From: JAHRAW01 sp965212085
GTDB taxonomy: Bacteria; Pseudomonadota; Gammaproteobacteria; Arenicellales; Poriferihabitantaceae
NCBI GenBank assembly: GCA_965212085.1
Contig: OZ243042.1
Location: forward strand, 1,922,001-1,986,000
Length of the DNA stretch: 64,000 bases
Direction of reading: 5' to 3'
Shown: positions 25,418 through 33,615 of the stretch, one piece after another
How the letters are laid out: each line of letters begins with the position of its first letter
Position numbering within the stretch: the first letter of the stretch is position 1
Program-made: the position numbers and the translations under genes
Notes under the pieces: generated by a model
The model's database searches: none
The model's input: only the letters and a program-made list of their open reading frames with translations
Told to the model about the DNA's origin: nothing

Positions 25418-28400
25418 CAGATTTTTTTCTCCGTTTGGCCGGTTTTTTCTTGTCGCCATCTTCCATATAGCGTGCGCTGATTTTTGCCAGTGAAGCCAGG
25501 ATGATGTTGCGTTGTTTTGTGTTGGCGTTTTGGATGGCGGTTGAAACAACACCGACAAGATAATTTACTGCCTTTTGGTCAGAATCCGCCACATCAAAAA
25601 CTTCCAGCAGTGGAACAGGGCGACCGTCCATTCCAACGACAACGGCCATTGCTTGGCGTTTGTCCGGTCGGCCTTTTATCCGTGCGAAGGTTTCGGCGCG
25701 TAGAAATTGTTGAGCCATCTCCGCAACGTTGATGCCGGCGCGGTCCACGTCCGGATCTACCCAATTCCGCGGGGGTTTGTCGGTTACAAGACTTGCGATT
25801 GCCTCAAAGGCGCTATCGGTGCCGTCAAATTTAGACAACCGGCCAATAAATGCCTCCAATCGGAAGTCGCCGGTGAGTTCTTTGACGTTCTCCGCTCTCT
25901 CGCGCAGTTCTGTGAGGGATTGCGGAGACAGGTTTGGCACCTCGAGCTCGGTCAACATGGTATCCCTGATACGGTGCAACATGAATGGATAGGCGCCTAT
26001 AAGTTCTTTCAGGCCCTCGTGAAAGTCCTCAACAAACTTTCGCATATCTTTATCATTGGATAAATCACGGTCTTTCCCAATTACTGAGGGAATGTCATCA
26101 AAGAGAAACTTATTGGGATCGCGCGCACGCTTGAAAAGGTCGCGGATCTTTATGGCGTTTTTAGAAAGTTGCATGGTTCGCTTGGTCCACTGCGACAGTT
26201 CTTCGTATATTGCTACAAGATCGCGCGCAATATCTATCGGCTCTATGTGCGCTGATTTGTTTCCCTTATCAAGAGCGCTAACAACCACCGACATTTCCGA
26301 AAGAATGCGTCCGGACACGCTCGAAAGATTCATCCACCGCAACTGTATGAATGACGGATCCTTGGATAGATAATCAATATCCACGTCATCAAAGTGTGCG
26401 CGAAAAATACCATCACGATAGATGGCGATTTTGTTTCGTTGAGTCAGGATGAACGATACGGCGAGTATCGGTATCAGGCCGCTTTTTATGCCAAAGGGTT
26501 GCTTCTGCCAAAGCTCGTCGTAAATTTCCTTAATAGGAACCGTTCGCTTGGCGTGTTTTTTGATGTAGTTGACAGTTTCCTGCCACAGGGGTGCTAGGCG
26601 ACTGTGATCTTCATCGTTTTTCGGCGCAACAATGCGCCAAGTTCCCTCAACCTGTTTGTACAGTTTTGTTGCTTCCAGCATCGAGGCGAACAGGCCACCC
26701 TCGGCGGGAAAGCCCTCAATGCCAAGGCGCGGCTCACCTTCATTGGCGACCATGCGCCGAAGCAATATTTTTTGTGCTCCCGTGGCGCTACTTGACGGCC
26801 TTTGTCGGTTCAAAAGTTCGTTGTGCAACCGCGGGCATTTGTCGAACCGGCTGTCGGCCAGTTCAGAGGCCAGAATATTGAGATCAGCGTGGCGATACCT
26901 TTTCGGTGAGTGGTTTTTTTGGAACCATAGTGCCCCATCCATCGCCGCGCGCAACTCCAGTCCAATACGGGTTTGCAAGGTTGCGATGCGTTCGGTCACT
27001 TCGCGTCGTGCTACCGCGTCTCCGGCCAGCTGTGGGTGATCATTGTGGATATTATCCAACGCGACCAACTCGCGGGCGAAAGTGAAAATGGACCGAGAGT
27101 GTTCTGAAGTCCCGACGACAATATCCCACTCATCGCTGTGCCGCGCCGCCTTTCGGCACTGTTGCTCGATGCGTTCCTTGCTTTCGCTCTCAGTGGGGAC
27201 GGCAAGCAGGAATTGACCGACCACCCCGTTTTCAGGATGGTATTTGGACACAATTTCTTCGATATCCGCGACGTGTGCAAAGTTGACATCAAACCAGCGC
27301 ATCGTCCCCGTTTCGTGATAGTGGCGTTTGGCAAGTATGGGTTGCAGTTCCGCAAGCATCTTGAGAGTAGTGAAGTCAATTTGACCCATATCTTCAAGTG
27401 CGCCGCTAATAGCTTGGTCAATATCAAAATCGCTACCTGCAAAAATGGCATATGCGTCAAGGAATTTTTTGAATATGATATGAGACCACTTGCCTAGTTG
27501 GTTGAGCGACTTTTTTAAAGCACCGTCCGACACATCAGGAAAGCAGGTTTGCAACAGTTCAAGACTGGCAACAAGGCCGGAACGATCTTTGCACAGGTCA
27601 ACGATAGCGATCGTTTTCAGCAGACGGATGCATAGCGCATCCCCGCCCGATGTTTCACATCGCTCCAATGCATCGGCAGCCAACGCCCAGCGATGTCCGT
27701 CCGAAGAAGCAAGAATGGATGGCTCCAGGTTGGCGCGTAGGTAATCCCACAGTCGGTCCGGCTCATAGACCTCTCCTTTTTTTGCGCTTTGCAGGAAATC
27801 CTGAAAGCCATACGGTTCCGAGGAATTGAGAAAACTGAATATGCTGCGTTGATTCTGACCAAAGCGGCGACGTGAAATGGGGCCAAGAAGACAGGCGGTA
27901 ACCGGATGCAGAGGCCAACAGGATTCCAGTGTCAGGGCAAATTCTTTGACGTTTTTGGACCGTTGATGTTGAGCAAGTGCCGCAGTCGTTCGTGCAAGTT
28001 CACCGGGGCTTTTTAGTTGTCGGTCGTTCTCAACGGCACGGGAGATGGTGTCTATTTGTTCCTCTCCGGTTGTGCTGATGGAAAGATCAACAAAGCGCCC
28101 TTGAATCTTTGCCCATTCCCTGCGTATTTCGTGGGAAATGCGGGATGCGTATTCTTCAAATGCTTGGTGCAAAATGCCAATCAGGATGAGGCGTCCATTA
28201 CTGCGCGAAGCCACCTCGGCGAGTTGTTGGAAAACGTAGATGTCGGTATTTTTCTGAACAGCCGATTCAAGAAACTTGCCCATCTCGTCAACAAATAAAA
28301 CGATCCCGCCGTGGGTCCTTGGACGTTGTGCGGCAAGCTCCTGCAAGGTGCTGATGAGGTATCTTTCGCTCCATCCTCCGCGTGGTCTGCGTTCCACTAG

Positions 28401-28799
28401 CCCGGCTTCTTTTATAGATTCTCCGATGACATCAATGGGGTTCTCAAGACGTCCGACTACGGGAATAATTCTCCAGCCCTTTGTGCCGGTTGGCATCGCT
28501 TTCCGTATTTGATTGCTGAGTTTGTGCCCGAAAATTTTAGCGGCTTGCCTCCGTTGGTCGGTGCTGCCACCGAGGGCTACGCTAAACGCTACAGCAAGGC
28601 TGGATTTGCCACTGCCGTACGGGCCTGTCCATGTAAAAGCTCCCTGTCCCGACTTGGAAAGGTGTTCCGCCATCGTTTGCAGGGCGTTGGCGTAGGACTG
28701 AGGGCATACGAACCCATCTAGTGCTTTGGCATCGCCGAGGTCAGTATCAATGCGAACCGACCGTTGAAAGCGGCGAACAATTTGTACGCGATTAATCAC
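25407..28799 (-). CDS. sspC: Large P-loop ATPase of the DNA phosphorothioation system
   Basis: This 1130-residue protein carries Walker A GPYGSGKSS (59-67) and Walker B IVLFVDE (166-172) in an N-terminal ATPase domain. A long helical remainder has no motif I recognise. The C-terminus is strongly basic (KKKPAKRRKKSDAG). The place between sspB and sspD, with a 4-nt overlap to sspB and an 11-nt overlap to sspD, matches the sspBCD order, where SspC is the ATPase needed for modification. The identification rests mainly on context; sequence similarity to characterised SspC could not be tested here. Confidence 0.8.
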   Translation of the reverse strand: MINRVQIVRRFQRSVRIDTDLGDAKALDGFVCPQSYANALQTMAEHLSKSGQGAFTWTGPYGSGKSSLAVAFSVALGGSTDQRRQAAKIFGHKLSNQIRKAMPTGTKGWRIIPVVGRLENPIDVIGESIKEAGLVERRPRGGWSERYLISTLQELAAQRPRTHGGIVLFVDEMGKFLESAVQKNTDIYVFQQLAEVASRSNGRLILIGILHQAFEEYASRISHEIRREWAKIQGRFVDLSISTTGEEQIDTISRAVENDRQLKSPGELARTTAALAQHQRSKNVKEFALTLESCWPLHPVTACLLGPISRRRFGQNQRSIFSFLNSSEPYGFQDFLQSAKKGEVYEPDRLWDYLRANLEPSILASSDGHRWALAADALERCETSGGDALCIRLLKTIAIVDLCKDRSGLVASLELLQTCFPDVSDGALKKSLNQLGKWSHIIFKKFLDAYAIFAGSDFDIDQAISGALEDMGQIDFTTLKMLAELQPILAKRHYHETGTMRWFDVNFAHVADIEEIVSKYHPENGVVGQFLLAVPTESESKERIEQQCRKAARHSDEWDIVVGTSEHSRSIFTFARELVALDNIHNDHPQLAGDAVARREVTERIATLQTRIGLELRAAMDGALWFQKNHSPKRYRHADLNILASELADSRFDKCPRLHNELLNRQRPSSSATGAQKILLRRMVANEGEPRLGIEGFPAEGGLFASMLEATKLYKQVEGTWRIVAPKNDEDHSRLAPLWQETVNYIKKHAKRTVPIKEIYDELWQKQPFGIKSGLIPILAVSFILTQRNKIAIYRDGIFRAHFDDVDIDYLSKDPSFIQLRWMNLSSVSGRILSEMSVVVSALDKGNKSAHIEPIDIARDLVAIYEELSQWTKRTMQLSKNAIKIRDLFKRARDPNKFLFDDIPSVIGKDRDLSNDKDMRKFVEDFHEGLKELIGAYPFMLHRIRDTMLTELEVPNLSPQSLTELRERAENVKELTGDFRLEAFIGRLSKFDGTDSAFEAIASLVTDKPPRNWVDPDVDRAGINVAEMAQQFLRAETFARIKGRPDKRQAMAVVVGMDGRPVPLLEVFDVADSDQKAVNYLVGVVSTAIQNANTKQRNIILASLAKISARYMEDGDKKKPAKRRKKSDAG

Positions 28800-29758
28800 G
28801 CCGCGGCCGACCGTTTGATTTTTGGATAGTCTGTATCAATACAATCAAGGATAGTTTCAGGATTAAGATCGGCGTTGCGCATCACTTGCTTGAGGTTGGC
28901 GGTCTCCGACCATTGGAACGCATCGCTCGTTACGGTACCAAGAGCGGCGAGCCGGTCAATCACGTCGTTGTCATTGAGCAGGAAAGCGCGGCCCGGGCTA
29001 CACGGCTCGTGCACTAGTGATTCAAATGATAAGGTGGTTGCATTCGGTGAAAAGCGGCGCCAGAAGTCCAGGAGCGCATAAACGAACACGCCGTTCCCCA
29101 AGGACGGCTTCGGGCCGCGCACAAAACGGAAGCCGTCGTGTTTGCCGATTGCCTTGATTAGTCCCAGCTCGGCCAGCGGAGATTCCAGAACGTCATCATG
29201 CCCGCCTCTTGATGATTGCTGTGGAACATAGGTGCGTATAAAGCACGCAACATCGTTCTTTATTGTGGTTCCGGAGGCACGTCGCCATGCACGTTCCTTT
29301 GCCAATCTTTCCAGTCCCCTGATTAAATGTTCCCGGTCAAAGGCAATGTCGGGGTAGTGATTGAAAGCCCAGAACCATGTTGTTTTCTTATCGGCGTAAG
29401 CGGCCAACTTCCAATGAATAAGCCACAGTGTCGCCGGATGCTCCATATAGGGATCAAGACCTTTGGCTCCGAATAACTTTTGACCGAAACGTGTTGTGTG
29501 TATGATACTTTCCACTTTATCCTCGGCGAGGATATCAACCGATTCCGCCCAATGACGCATGGAAGAAACCATGTTCTTACCCACACCGAAACGGGCGATC
29601 GAATCTTCATTAAGGAATACGGATTTACTTTCCTGCCCGCCATTGGTTTTTTCAATGGCGTCAAAAGCTTTCTTCAGCCATCCATAGCGTAACGTAAACG
29701 TCTCGTGCCCTGATAGTCGGGGGCAGTAATCGCCTTGAAAAAGTGGTCCGCGGGACAT
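28796..29758 (-). CDS. sspB: DUF4007 DNA nickase of the phosphorothioation system
   Basis: This 320-residue protein begins with the DUF4007 signature LSGHETFTLRYGWLKKAFDA and GVGKNMVSSMRHWAES. In the Ssp system the DUF4007 protein SspB nicks DNA so that sulfur can be introduced on one strand. It is the first gene of sspBCD; its stop overlaps the sspC start by 4 nt. It is divergent from sspA with a 152-bp gap holding two overlapping promoters. No strong ribosome-binding site precedes the ATG. Confidence 0.87.
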   Translation of the reverse strand: MSRGPLFQGDYCPRLSGHETFTLRYGWLKKAFDAIEKTNGGQESKSVFLNEDSIARFGVGKNMVSSMRHWAESVDILAEDKVESIIHTTRFGQKLFGAKGLDPYMEHPATLWLIHWKLAAYADKKTTWFWAFNHYPDIAFDREHLIRGLERLAKERAWRRASGTTIKNDVACFIRTYVPQQSSRGGHDDVLESPLAELGLIKAIGKHDGFRFVRGPKPSLGNGVFVYALLDFWRRFSPNATTLSFESLVHEPCSPGRAFLLNDNDVIDRLAALGTVTSDAFQWSETANLKQVMRNADLNPETILDCIDTDYPKIKRSAAA

Positions 29759-29773
29759 TTTGAAATCGATTGG

Positions 29774-29802
29774 TTGAGTTTCTTCGTTGGCGCTCGTATC
29801 AT
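29774..29802 (+). promoter_or_regulatory. Candidate sspA promoter
   Basis: TTGAGT (29774-29779), 17-nt spacer, TATCAT (29797-29802). The expected start is near 29809, with a leader of about 100 nt before the sspA ATG. Confidence 0.55.
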
Positions 29803-29826
29803 ACAGGACGTGGTGACGGATGGCAA
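29798..29826 (-). promoter_or_regulatory. Candidate sspBCD promoter overlapping the sspA promoter
   Basis: On the minus strand TTGCCA (29826-29821), 17-nt spacer, TATGAT (29803-29798). Its -10 shares five bases with the sspA -10 on the opposite strand. The expected start is near 29791, about 33 nt before sspB. Confidence 0.55.
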
Positions 29827-29910
29827 TTCTCTGGTGATTCGCTCCAGATTAAAACGGCCTCGCTATTTCAGTCCCTAATCACAGAAATAACTGTAACCTG
29901 TTCAAAAGTA

Positions 29911-31110
29911 ATGAAAATAGGAAAAATCCTCTACTTCGACCACCAAGCCACCACACCCGTGGATTCGAGGATTTTTGTCGAAATGTCCCCTTATTTCGTG
30001 GAGAACCCCGGAAATCCGCATTCCGAGGATCACCACCTCGGGTGGCAGGCGGCCCAAGCCGTCAAGGAGGCCGCCGGTCGTGTGGCGCGCTTTATCGGGG
30101 CGGACGATGATGAAATCGTGTTCACTTCCGGCGCGACCGAATCAAACAATCTTGCCCTGCTTGGTTTCGGTCGGCGGGCGGCGAAGGGGAATCGCCGACG
30201 AATTCTTGTCAGTGAGATAGAGCACAAATGTGTGTTGGCCGCGAGTCATGCATTGCAGGAGCAACTTGGTTATAAGGTCGAGTATGTGCCCGTGGATAAT
30301 GAAGGACGGGTTGTTTTGTCGGCGCTTGAGCAAGCGTTGGATGACGGTGTGCTAATGGTATCCATTATGGCTGTAAACAATGAGGTTGGCACAATTCAGG
30401 ATATTGAACAAATCTCGAAACTAATCACAGGCCACGGAGCGATTTTTCACTGCGATGCAGCACAAGCCCCCTGCGCGGTGGATTTAAGTTCTTTTGCTGA
30501 TTTTGTTGATCTTCTTAGTCTGTCTGCGCACAAAATGTATGGCCCCAAAGGGGTAGGCGCCCTTTTCATAAGACGAGAATTACAAGATCAAATTGAGCCT
30601 ATTATTTACGGCGGGGGGCAGCAACGTAATTTACGATCAGGGACAACGCCTGTTCCCCTTTGCGTTGGCATGGGGGCGTCAGCAAATCTTCTTGGCGCTA
30701 GTGTGGCGAAACAGGAGCGGCTGTTGGTCTCCCGTCGTAGAGATCAGTTTGTAAAGGGGTTGTTGAATTTACAATGGCCCATCGACATTAATGGACCAAA
30801 AAATGAATATCGTCATCCTGGAAACGCGAATATACGATTCATTGATTTTTCAGCGTACGATATTCTGAGTGCTCTCCAACCCGGACTGTCAGCGTCAACG
30901 GGCGCTGCCTGCACATCTGGCATTCAGGAACCTTCGCATGTTTTAAAAGCCATTGGCCTCTCAACCGTGGAGTCTGACGCATCAATCCGGTTCAGTATAG
31001 GTCGGGACACCAGCGATCCGGATATAGAGGAAGCAGTGGAGCTTGTGGGGCAAGCGCTTTCGAAGTTGTCGGTTACTAATTTGGTGAAATCTACACAGGC
31101 AAAACGCTAA
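29911..31110 (+). CDS. sspA: Cysteine desulfurase of the DNA phosphorothioation system
   Basis: This 399-residue PLP enzyme of the IscS/NifS family has the PLP lysine K208 in SAHKMYGPKG and the catalytic persulfide cysteine C334 in TGAACTSGIQ. ATG 29911 is used because the family N-terminus (YFDHQATTPVD) follows at once; the frame is open further upstream into the promoter region. An IscS gene next to DUF4007, ATPase and PAPS-reductase genes is the hallmark of ssp loci, where SspA mobilises sulfur from cysteine. Composition is AT-richer than mdh. Confidence 0.9.
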   Translation: MKIGKILYFDHQATTPVDSRIFVEMSPYFVENPGNPHSEDHHLGWQAAQAVKEAAGRVARFIGADDDEIVFTSGATESNNLALLGFGRRAAKGNRRRILVSEIEHKCVLAASHALQEQLGYKVEYVPVDNEGRVVLSALEQALDDGVLMVSIMAVNNEVGTIQDIEQISKLITGHGAIFHCDAAQAPCAVDLSSFADFVDLLSLSAHKMYGPKGVGALFIRRELQDQIEPIIYGGGQQRNLRSGTTPVPLCVGMGASANLLGASVAKQERLLVSRRRDQFVKGLLNLQWPIDINGPKNEYRHPGNANIRFIDFSAYDILSALQPGLSASTGAACTSGIQEPSHVLKAIGLSTVESDASIRFSIGRDTSDPDIEEAVELVGQALSKLSVTNLVKSTQAKR

Positions 31111-31211
31111 GTGCCGACTTTTTATTGTGTTTGCGGTATTCCGGCGAAAAATCAAGGGAGGTGTATTCGATTGTTCATCTCAAAACACGTGTAGAAACTA
31201 CCCCATTCACT

Positions 31212-31217
31212 TATAAT
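31212..31217 (+). promoter_or_regulatory. Candidate -10 box for mdh
   Basis: Perfect TATAAT 46 nt upstream of the mdh ATG. No good -35 is visible at 16-18 nt. Confidence 0.4.
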
Positions 31218-31263
31218 AAGCGCTCAAACTTTTTACCGGCCTTTAACTTCCCCGAGGAATCCA

Positions 31264-32241
31264 ATGAACCCTCCCGTTCGAATCGCGGTCACCGGCGCCG
31301 CCGGCAATATCTCATATGCGCTGCTGTTTCGTATCGCCGCCGGCGATATGCTGGGCCGGGGTCAGCCCGTGATCTTGCAGTTGCTGGAAATCCCGCCGGC
31401 CATGGACGCCCTGCGCGGCGTGGTCATGGAACTGCAAGACTGCGCGTTCCCGTTGCTGGCGGGCATCATCGCGTCGGATGACGCCAACGCGGTGTTCGCC
31501 GATGCCGATTACGCGCTACTTGTGGGCTCCAAACCGCGCGGCCCGGGAATGGAGCGCGGCGAGTTGCTGACCGACAACGGCAAGATATTTTCCGCCCAGG
31601 GCAAGGCCCTCAACGACCACGCCGCGCGTTCGGTCAAGGTGCTGGTGGTGGGCAACCCGGCCAACACCAACGCCTTCATCGCCGCCGCCAACGCCCCGGA
31701 CCTCGACCGCGCGCAGTTCACCGCCATGACGCGCCTCGACCACAACCGCGCCAAGGCCCGCCTCGCGCAAAAACTCGGCATCCACCACGACCACGTCCGC
31801 AAAATGACCATCTGGGGCAACCACTCCGCCACCCAGTACCCGGACGTCTCCCACGCCCTGGCCAAAGGGGAGGCGGCCATGCCAATGGTCGAACAAGCGT
31901 GGCTTGAGGAAGACTTCATTCCGGCGGTTCAGCAGCGCGGCGCGGCCATCATCAAAGCGCGGGGCGCATCCAGCGCGGCTTCGGCGGCGGCGGCGGCCAT
32001 TGACCACGTGCGCGACTGGGCCCTCGGCAGCGCGCCGGACGACTGGGTGAGCATGGCGGTTTCCGGCGATGGCAGTTACGGCGTTGAAGAGGGGTTGATT
32101 TATTCTTTCCCGGTCACTTGTAGCGATGGCCGCTATCAGATCGTTCCGGATCTCGACATCAGCGACTTCAGCCGCGAAAAAATGGACGCAACCGAGCAGG
32201 AGTTGAAAGAGGAACGGGACGCGGTCCGGGATCTCGTGTAA
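31264..32241 (+). CDS. mdh: Malate dehydrogenase
   Basis: This 325-residue TCA-cycle enzyme oxidises malate to oxaloacetate with NAD+. The Rossmann motif VTGAAGNISYALLFRIA lies at the N-terminus, and GNPANTNAFIA, MTRLDHNRA and the catalytic histidine in TIWGNHSATQYPDV follow. These features place it in the MDH type close to cytosolic eukaryotic MDH rather than the E. coli type. A gagga lies 6 nt before the ATG. It resumes the GC-rich backbone to the right of the Ssp island. Confidence 0.94.
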   Translation: MNPPVRIAVTGAAGNISYALLFRIAAGDMLGRGQPVILQLLEIPPAMDALRGVVMELQDCAFPLLAGIIASDDANAVFADADYALLVGSKPRGPGMERGELLTDNGKIFSAQGKALNDHAARSVKVLVVGNPANTNAFIAAANAPDLDRAQFTAMTRLDHNRAKARLAQKLGIHHDHVRKMTIWGNHSATQYPDVSHALAKGEAAMPMVEQAWLEEDFIPAVQQRGAAIIKARGASSAASAAAAAIDHVRDWALGSAPDDWVSMAVSGDGSYGVEEGLIYSFPVTCSDGRYQIVPDLDISDFSREKMDATEQELKEERDAVRDLV

Positions 32242-32260
32242 CCATTCGCGGAGAATTGCA

Positions 32261-32746
32261 ATGCCTTCATTTGACATCGTATCCGAAGTGGACTGGCAGG
32301 AAGTGAAAAACGCCGTCAACCAGGCCAACCGCGAAGTCAGCACGCGCTTTGATTTCAAGGGTAGCGACGCGCGGGTCGAGGAAAAAGATCCGCTCCTGAT
32401 CATCCACGCCGACGACGACTACAAGGCCGGGCAAGTGGCGGACGTGCTGCAACTGAAACTGGCGAAACGCTCGGTGGAGGTCGGTTGCCTGGAAAAAGGC
32501 GAGGTGAAGGTAAGCCCCACCGGCAAGGCGGTTCAGGAAATCAAGGTACGGCAGGGCGTTGACACCGAACTCGCCAAAAAAATCGTCAAACTGATCAAGG
32601 GTCAAAAAATGAAAGTGCAGGCGGCCATCCAGGGCGGGCAAGTGCGGATCAGCGGCAAAAAACGCGACGACCTGCAGCAGGTGATGGCGTTCATTGACGA
32701 GCAAAAACTCGGGTTGCCGTTGCAGTATGTGAACCTTCGCGACTGA
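32261..32746 (+). CDS. yajQ: YajQ family nucleotide-binding protein
   Basis: This 161-residue protein of the UPF0234/YajQ family begins MPSFDIVSEVDWQEVKNAVNQ with the FDFKGSDA segment. The family has two ferredoxin-like domains and binds cyclic di-GMP in some bacteria; the role here is unknown. It follows mdh by 19 nt and probably shares its transcript. It is convergent with bamE, with a 10-nt gap. Confidence 0.93.
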   Translation: MPSFDIVSEVDWQEVKNAVNQANREVSTRFDFKGSDARVEEKDPLLIIHADDDYKAGQVADVLQLKLAKRSVEVGCLEKGEVKVSPTGKAVQEIKVRQGVDTELAKKIVKLIKGQKMKVQAAIQGGQVRISGKKRDDLQQVMAFIDEQKLGLPLQYVNLRD

Positions 32747-32756
32747 GCCGACTGAT

Positions 32757-33083
32757 TCAGCCGCCGGTGTTTGGCTCAAGCAACGCGCTTTCAATATCGC
32801 TGAGCGCATCATCGGTGAAGCGCAATGTCGCCGATTGTTGTTCGACTTTTCTGGTCCGGCCTTTTTTGAGGTAGAAGTAATAGTCCCAGCGGTCGGCGTG
32901 GAACGGGTCGGTGATGAGCGGGTAGCCGATCACCTTGCCGACTTCCTCTTTGCTCATGCCGATTTTCAGCCTGGCGAGCATTTCCGTGGTGATTTCGTTG
33001 CCCTGCTGGATGTCGATTTTGTAGACGATGCAGCCCGGTGGCAGTAGTAGCGAGAGGAGGACGGGCAGGATGCGTAGTTTCAT
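32757..33083 (-). CDS. bamE: Outer membrane protein assembly factor BamE
   Basis: This small lipoprotein of the SmpA/OmlA family stabilises the BAM complex that inserts beta-barrels. The 108-residue precursor has a lipoprotein signal (MKLRILPVLLSLLLPPGC) with the lipidated Cys near residue 18, then the BamE fold: QQGNEITTEMLARLKIGMSK and LGYPL-like VIGYPL. Start 33083 is chosen because it begins the signal peptide; the frame is open further upstream. Confidence 0.88.
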   Translation of the reverse strand: MKLRILPVLLSLLLPPGCIVYKIDIQQGNEITTEMLARLKIGMSKEEVGKVIGYPLITDPFHADRWDYYFYLKKGRTRKVEQQSATLRFTDDALSDIESALLEPNTGG

Positions 33084-33117
33084 TGTTGAGTGCCGGTTGT
33101 CGGTTGAGGATTGAGGT

Positions 33118-33615
33118 TTATGAAAGATTTTTGAGGACCGCGATTTCATCACAGTTGCGAAACTTGGGGCAGTTGATGCACACGCCCCACACTTTTTCTG
33201 GCAACTCGTTCATTTCCACGGTCTCGAATCCCAGGTTGTGAAAAAAACCGGTCTCGTAGGTCAGCGCCATCAACCGGCTGAGGCCCATCTCCAGCGCCTC
33301 CGCTTCGATGCGGCCCACCAGTTGCCGGCCCAGGCCGAGACCGCCGTGCTCCGGCGCCACCGCCAGGCTTCTGACTTCGCCCAGTTCCCCGGTGAATATC
33401 TGCAGGGCGCCGCAGGCGATCACGCGCGCGCGGTTTTCGACCACCAGAAACTCGCGCATATTATTATACAGGTCGCTCTCCGAGCGCGGCAAAAGGACTT
33501 CGCGGTCGCTGAAATGTTTCAGCAGCGCGTGGATGCCGGCGACGTCCGCCAGCCGTGCGCGGCGAATCCGGTGTTGGCGAATCCGGCGGCGCGTTTTTTG
33601 TATGACGGTGTTCAT
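33118..33615 (-). CDS. GNAT N-acetyltransferase, ArgA-like
   Basis: This 165-residue acetyltransferase has the acetyl-CoA loop in VAPEHGGLGLGRQLV and a C-terminal tail CINCPKFRNCDEIA. That tail is typical of the short N-acetyltransferases related to the ArgA acetyltransferase domain (arginine biosynthesis). Whether it acetylates glutamate cannot be settled from sequence. The start overlaps the recN stop by 4 nt, so it sits in a nadK-recN-GNAT transcript. Confidence 0.8.
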   Translation of the reverse strand: MNTVIQKTRRRIRQHRIRRARLADVAGIHALLKHFSDREVLLPRSESDLYNNMREFLVVENRARVIACGALQIFTGELGEVRSLAVAPEHGGLGLGRQLVGRIEAEALEMGLSRLMALTYETGFFHNLGFETVEMNELPEKVWGVCINCPKFRNCDEIAVLKNLS

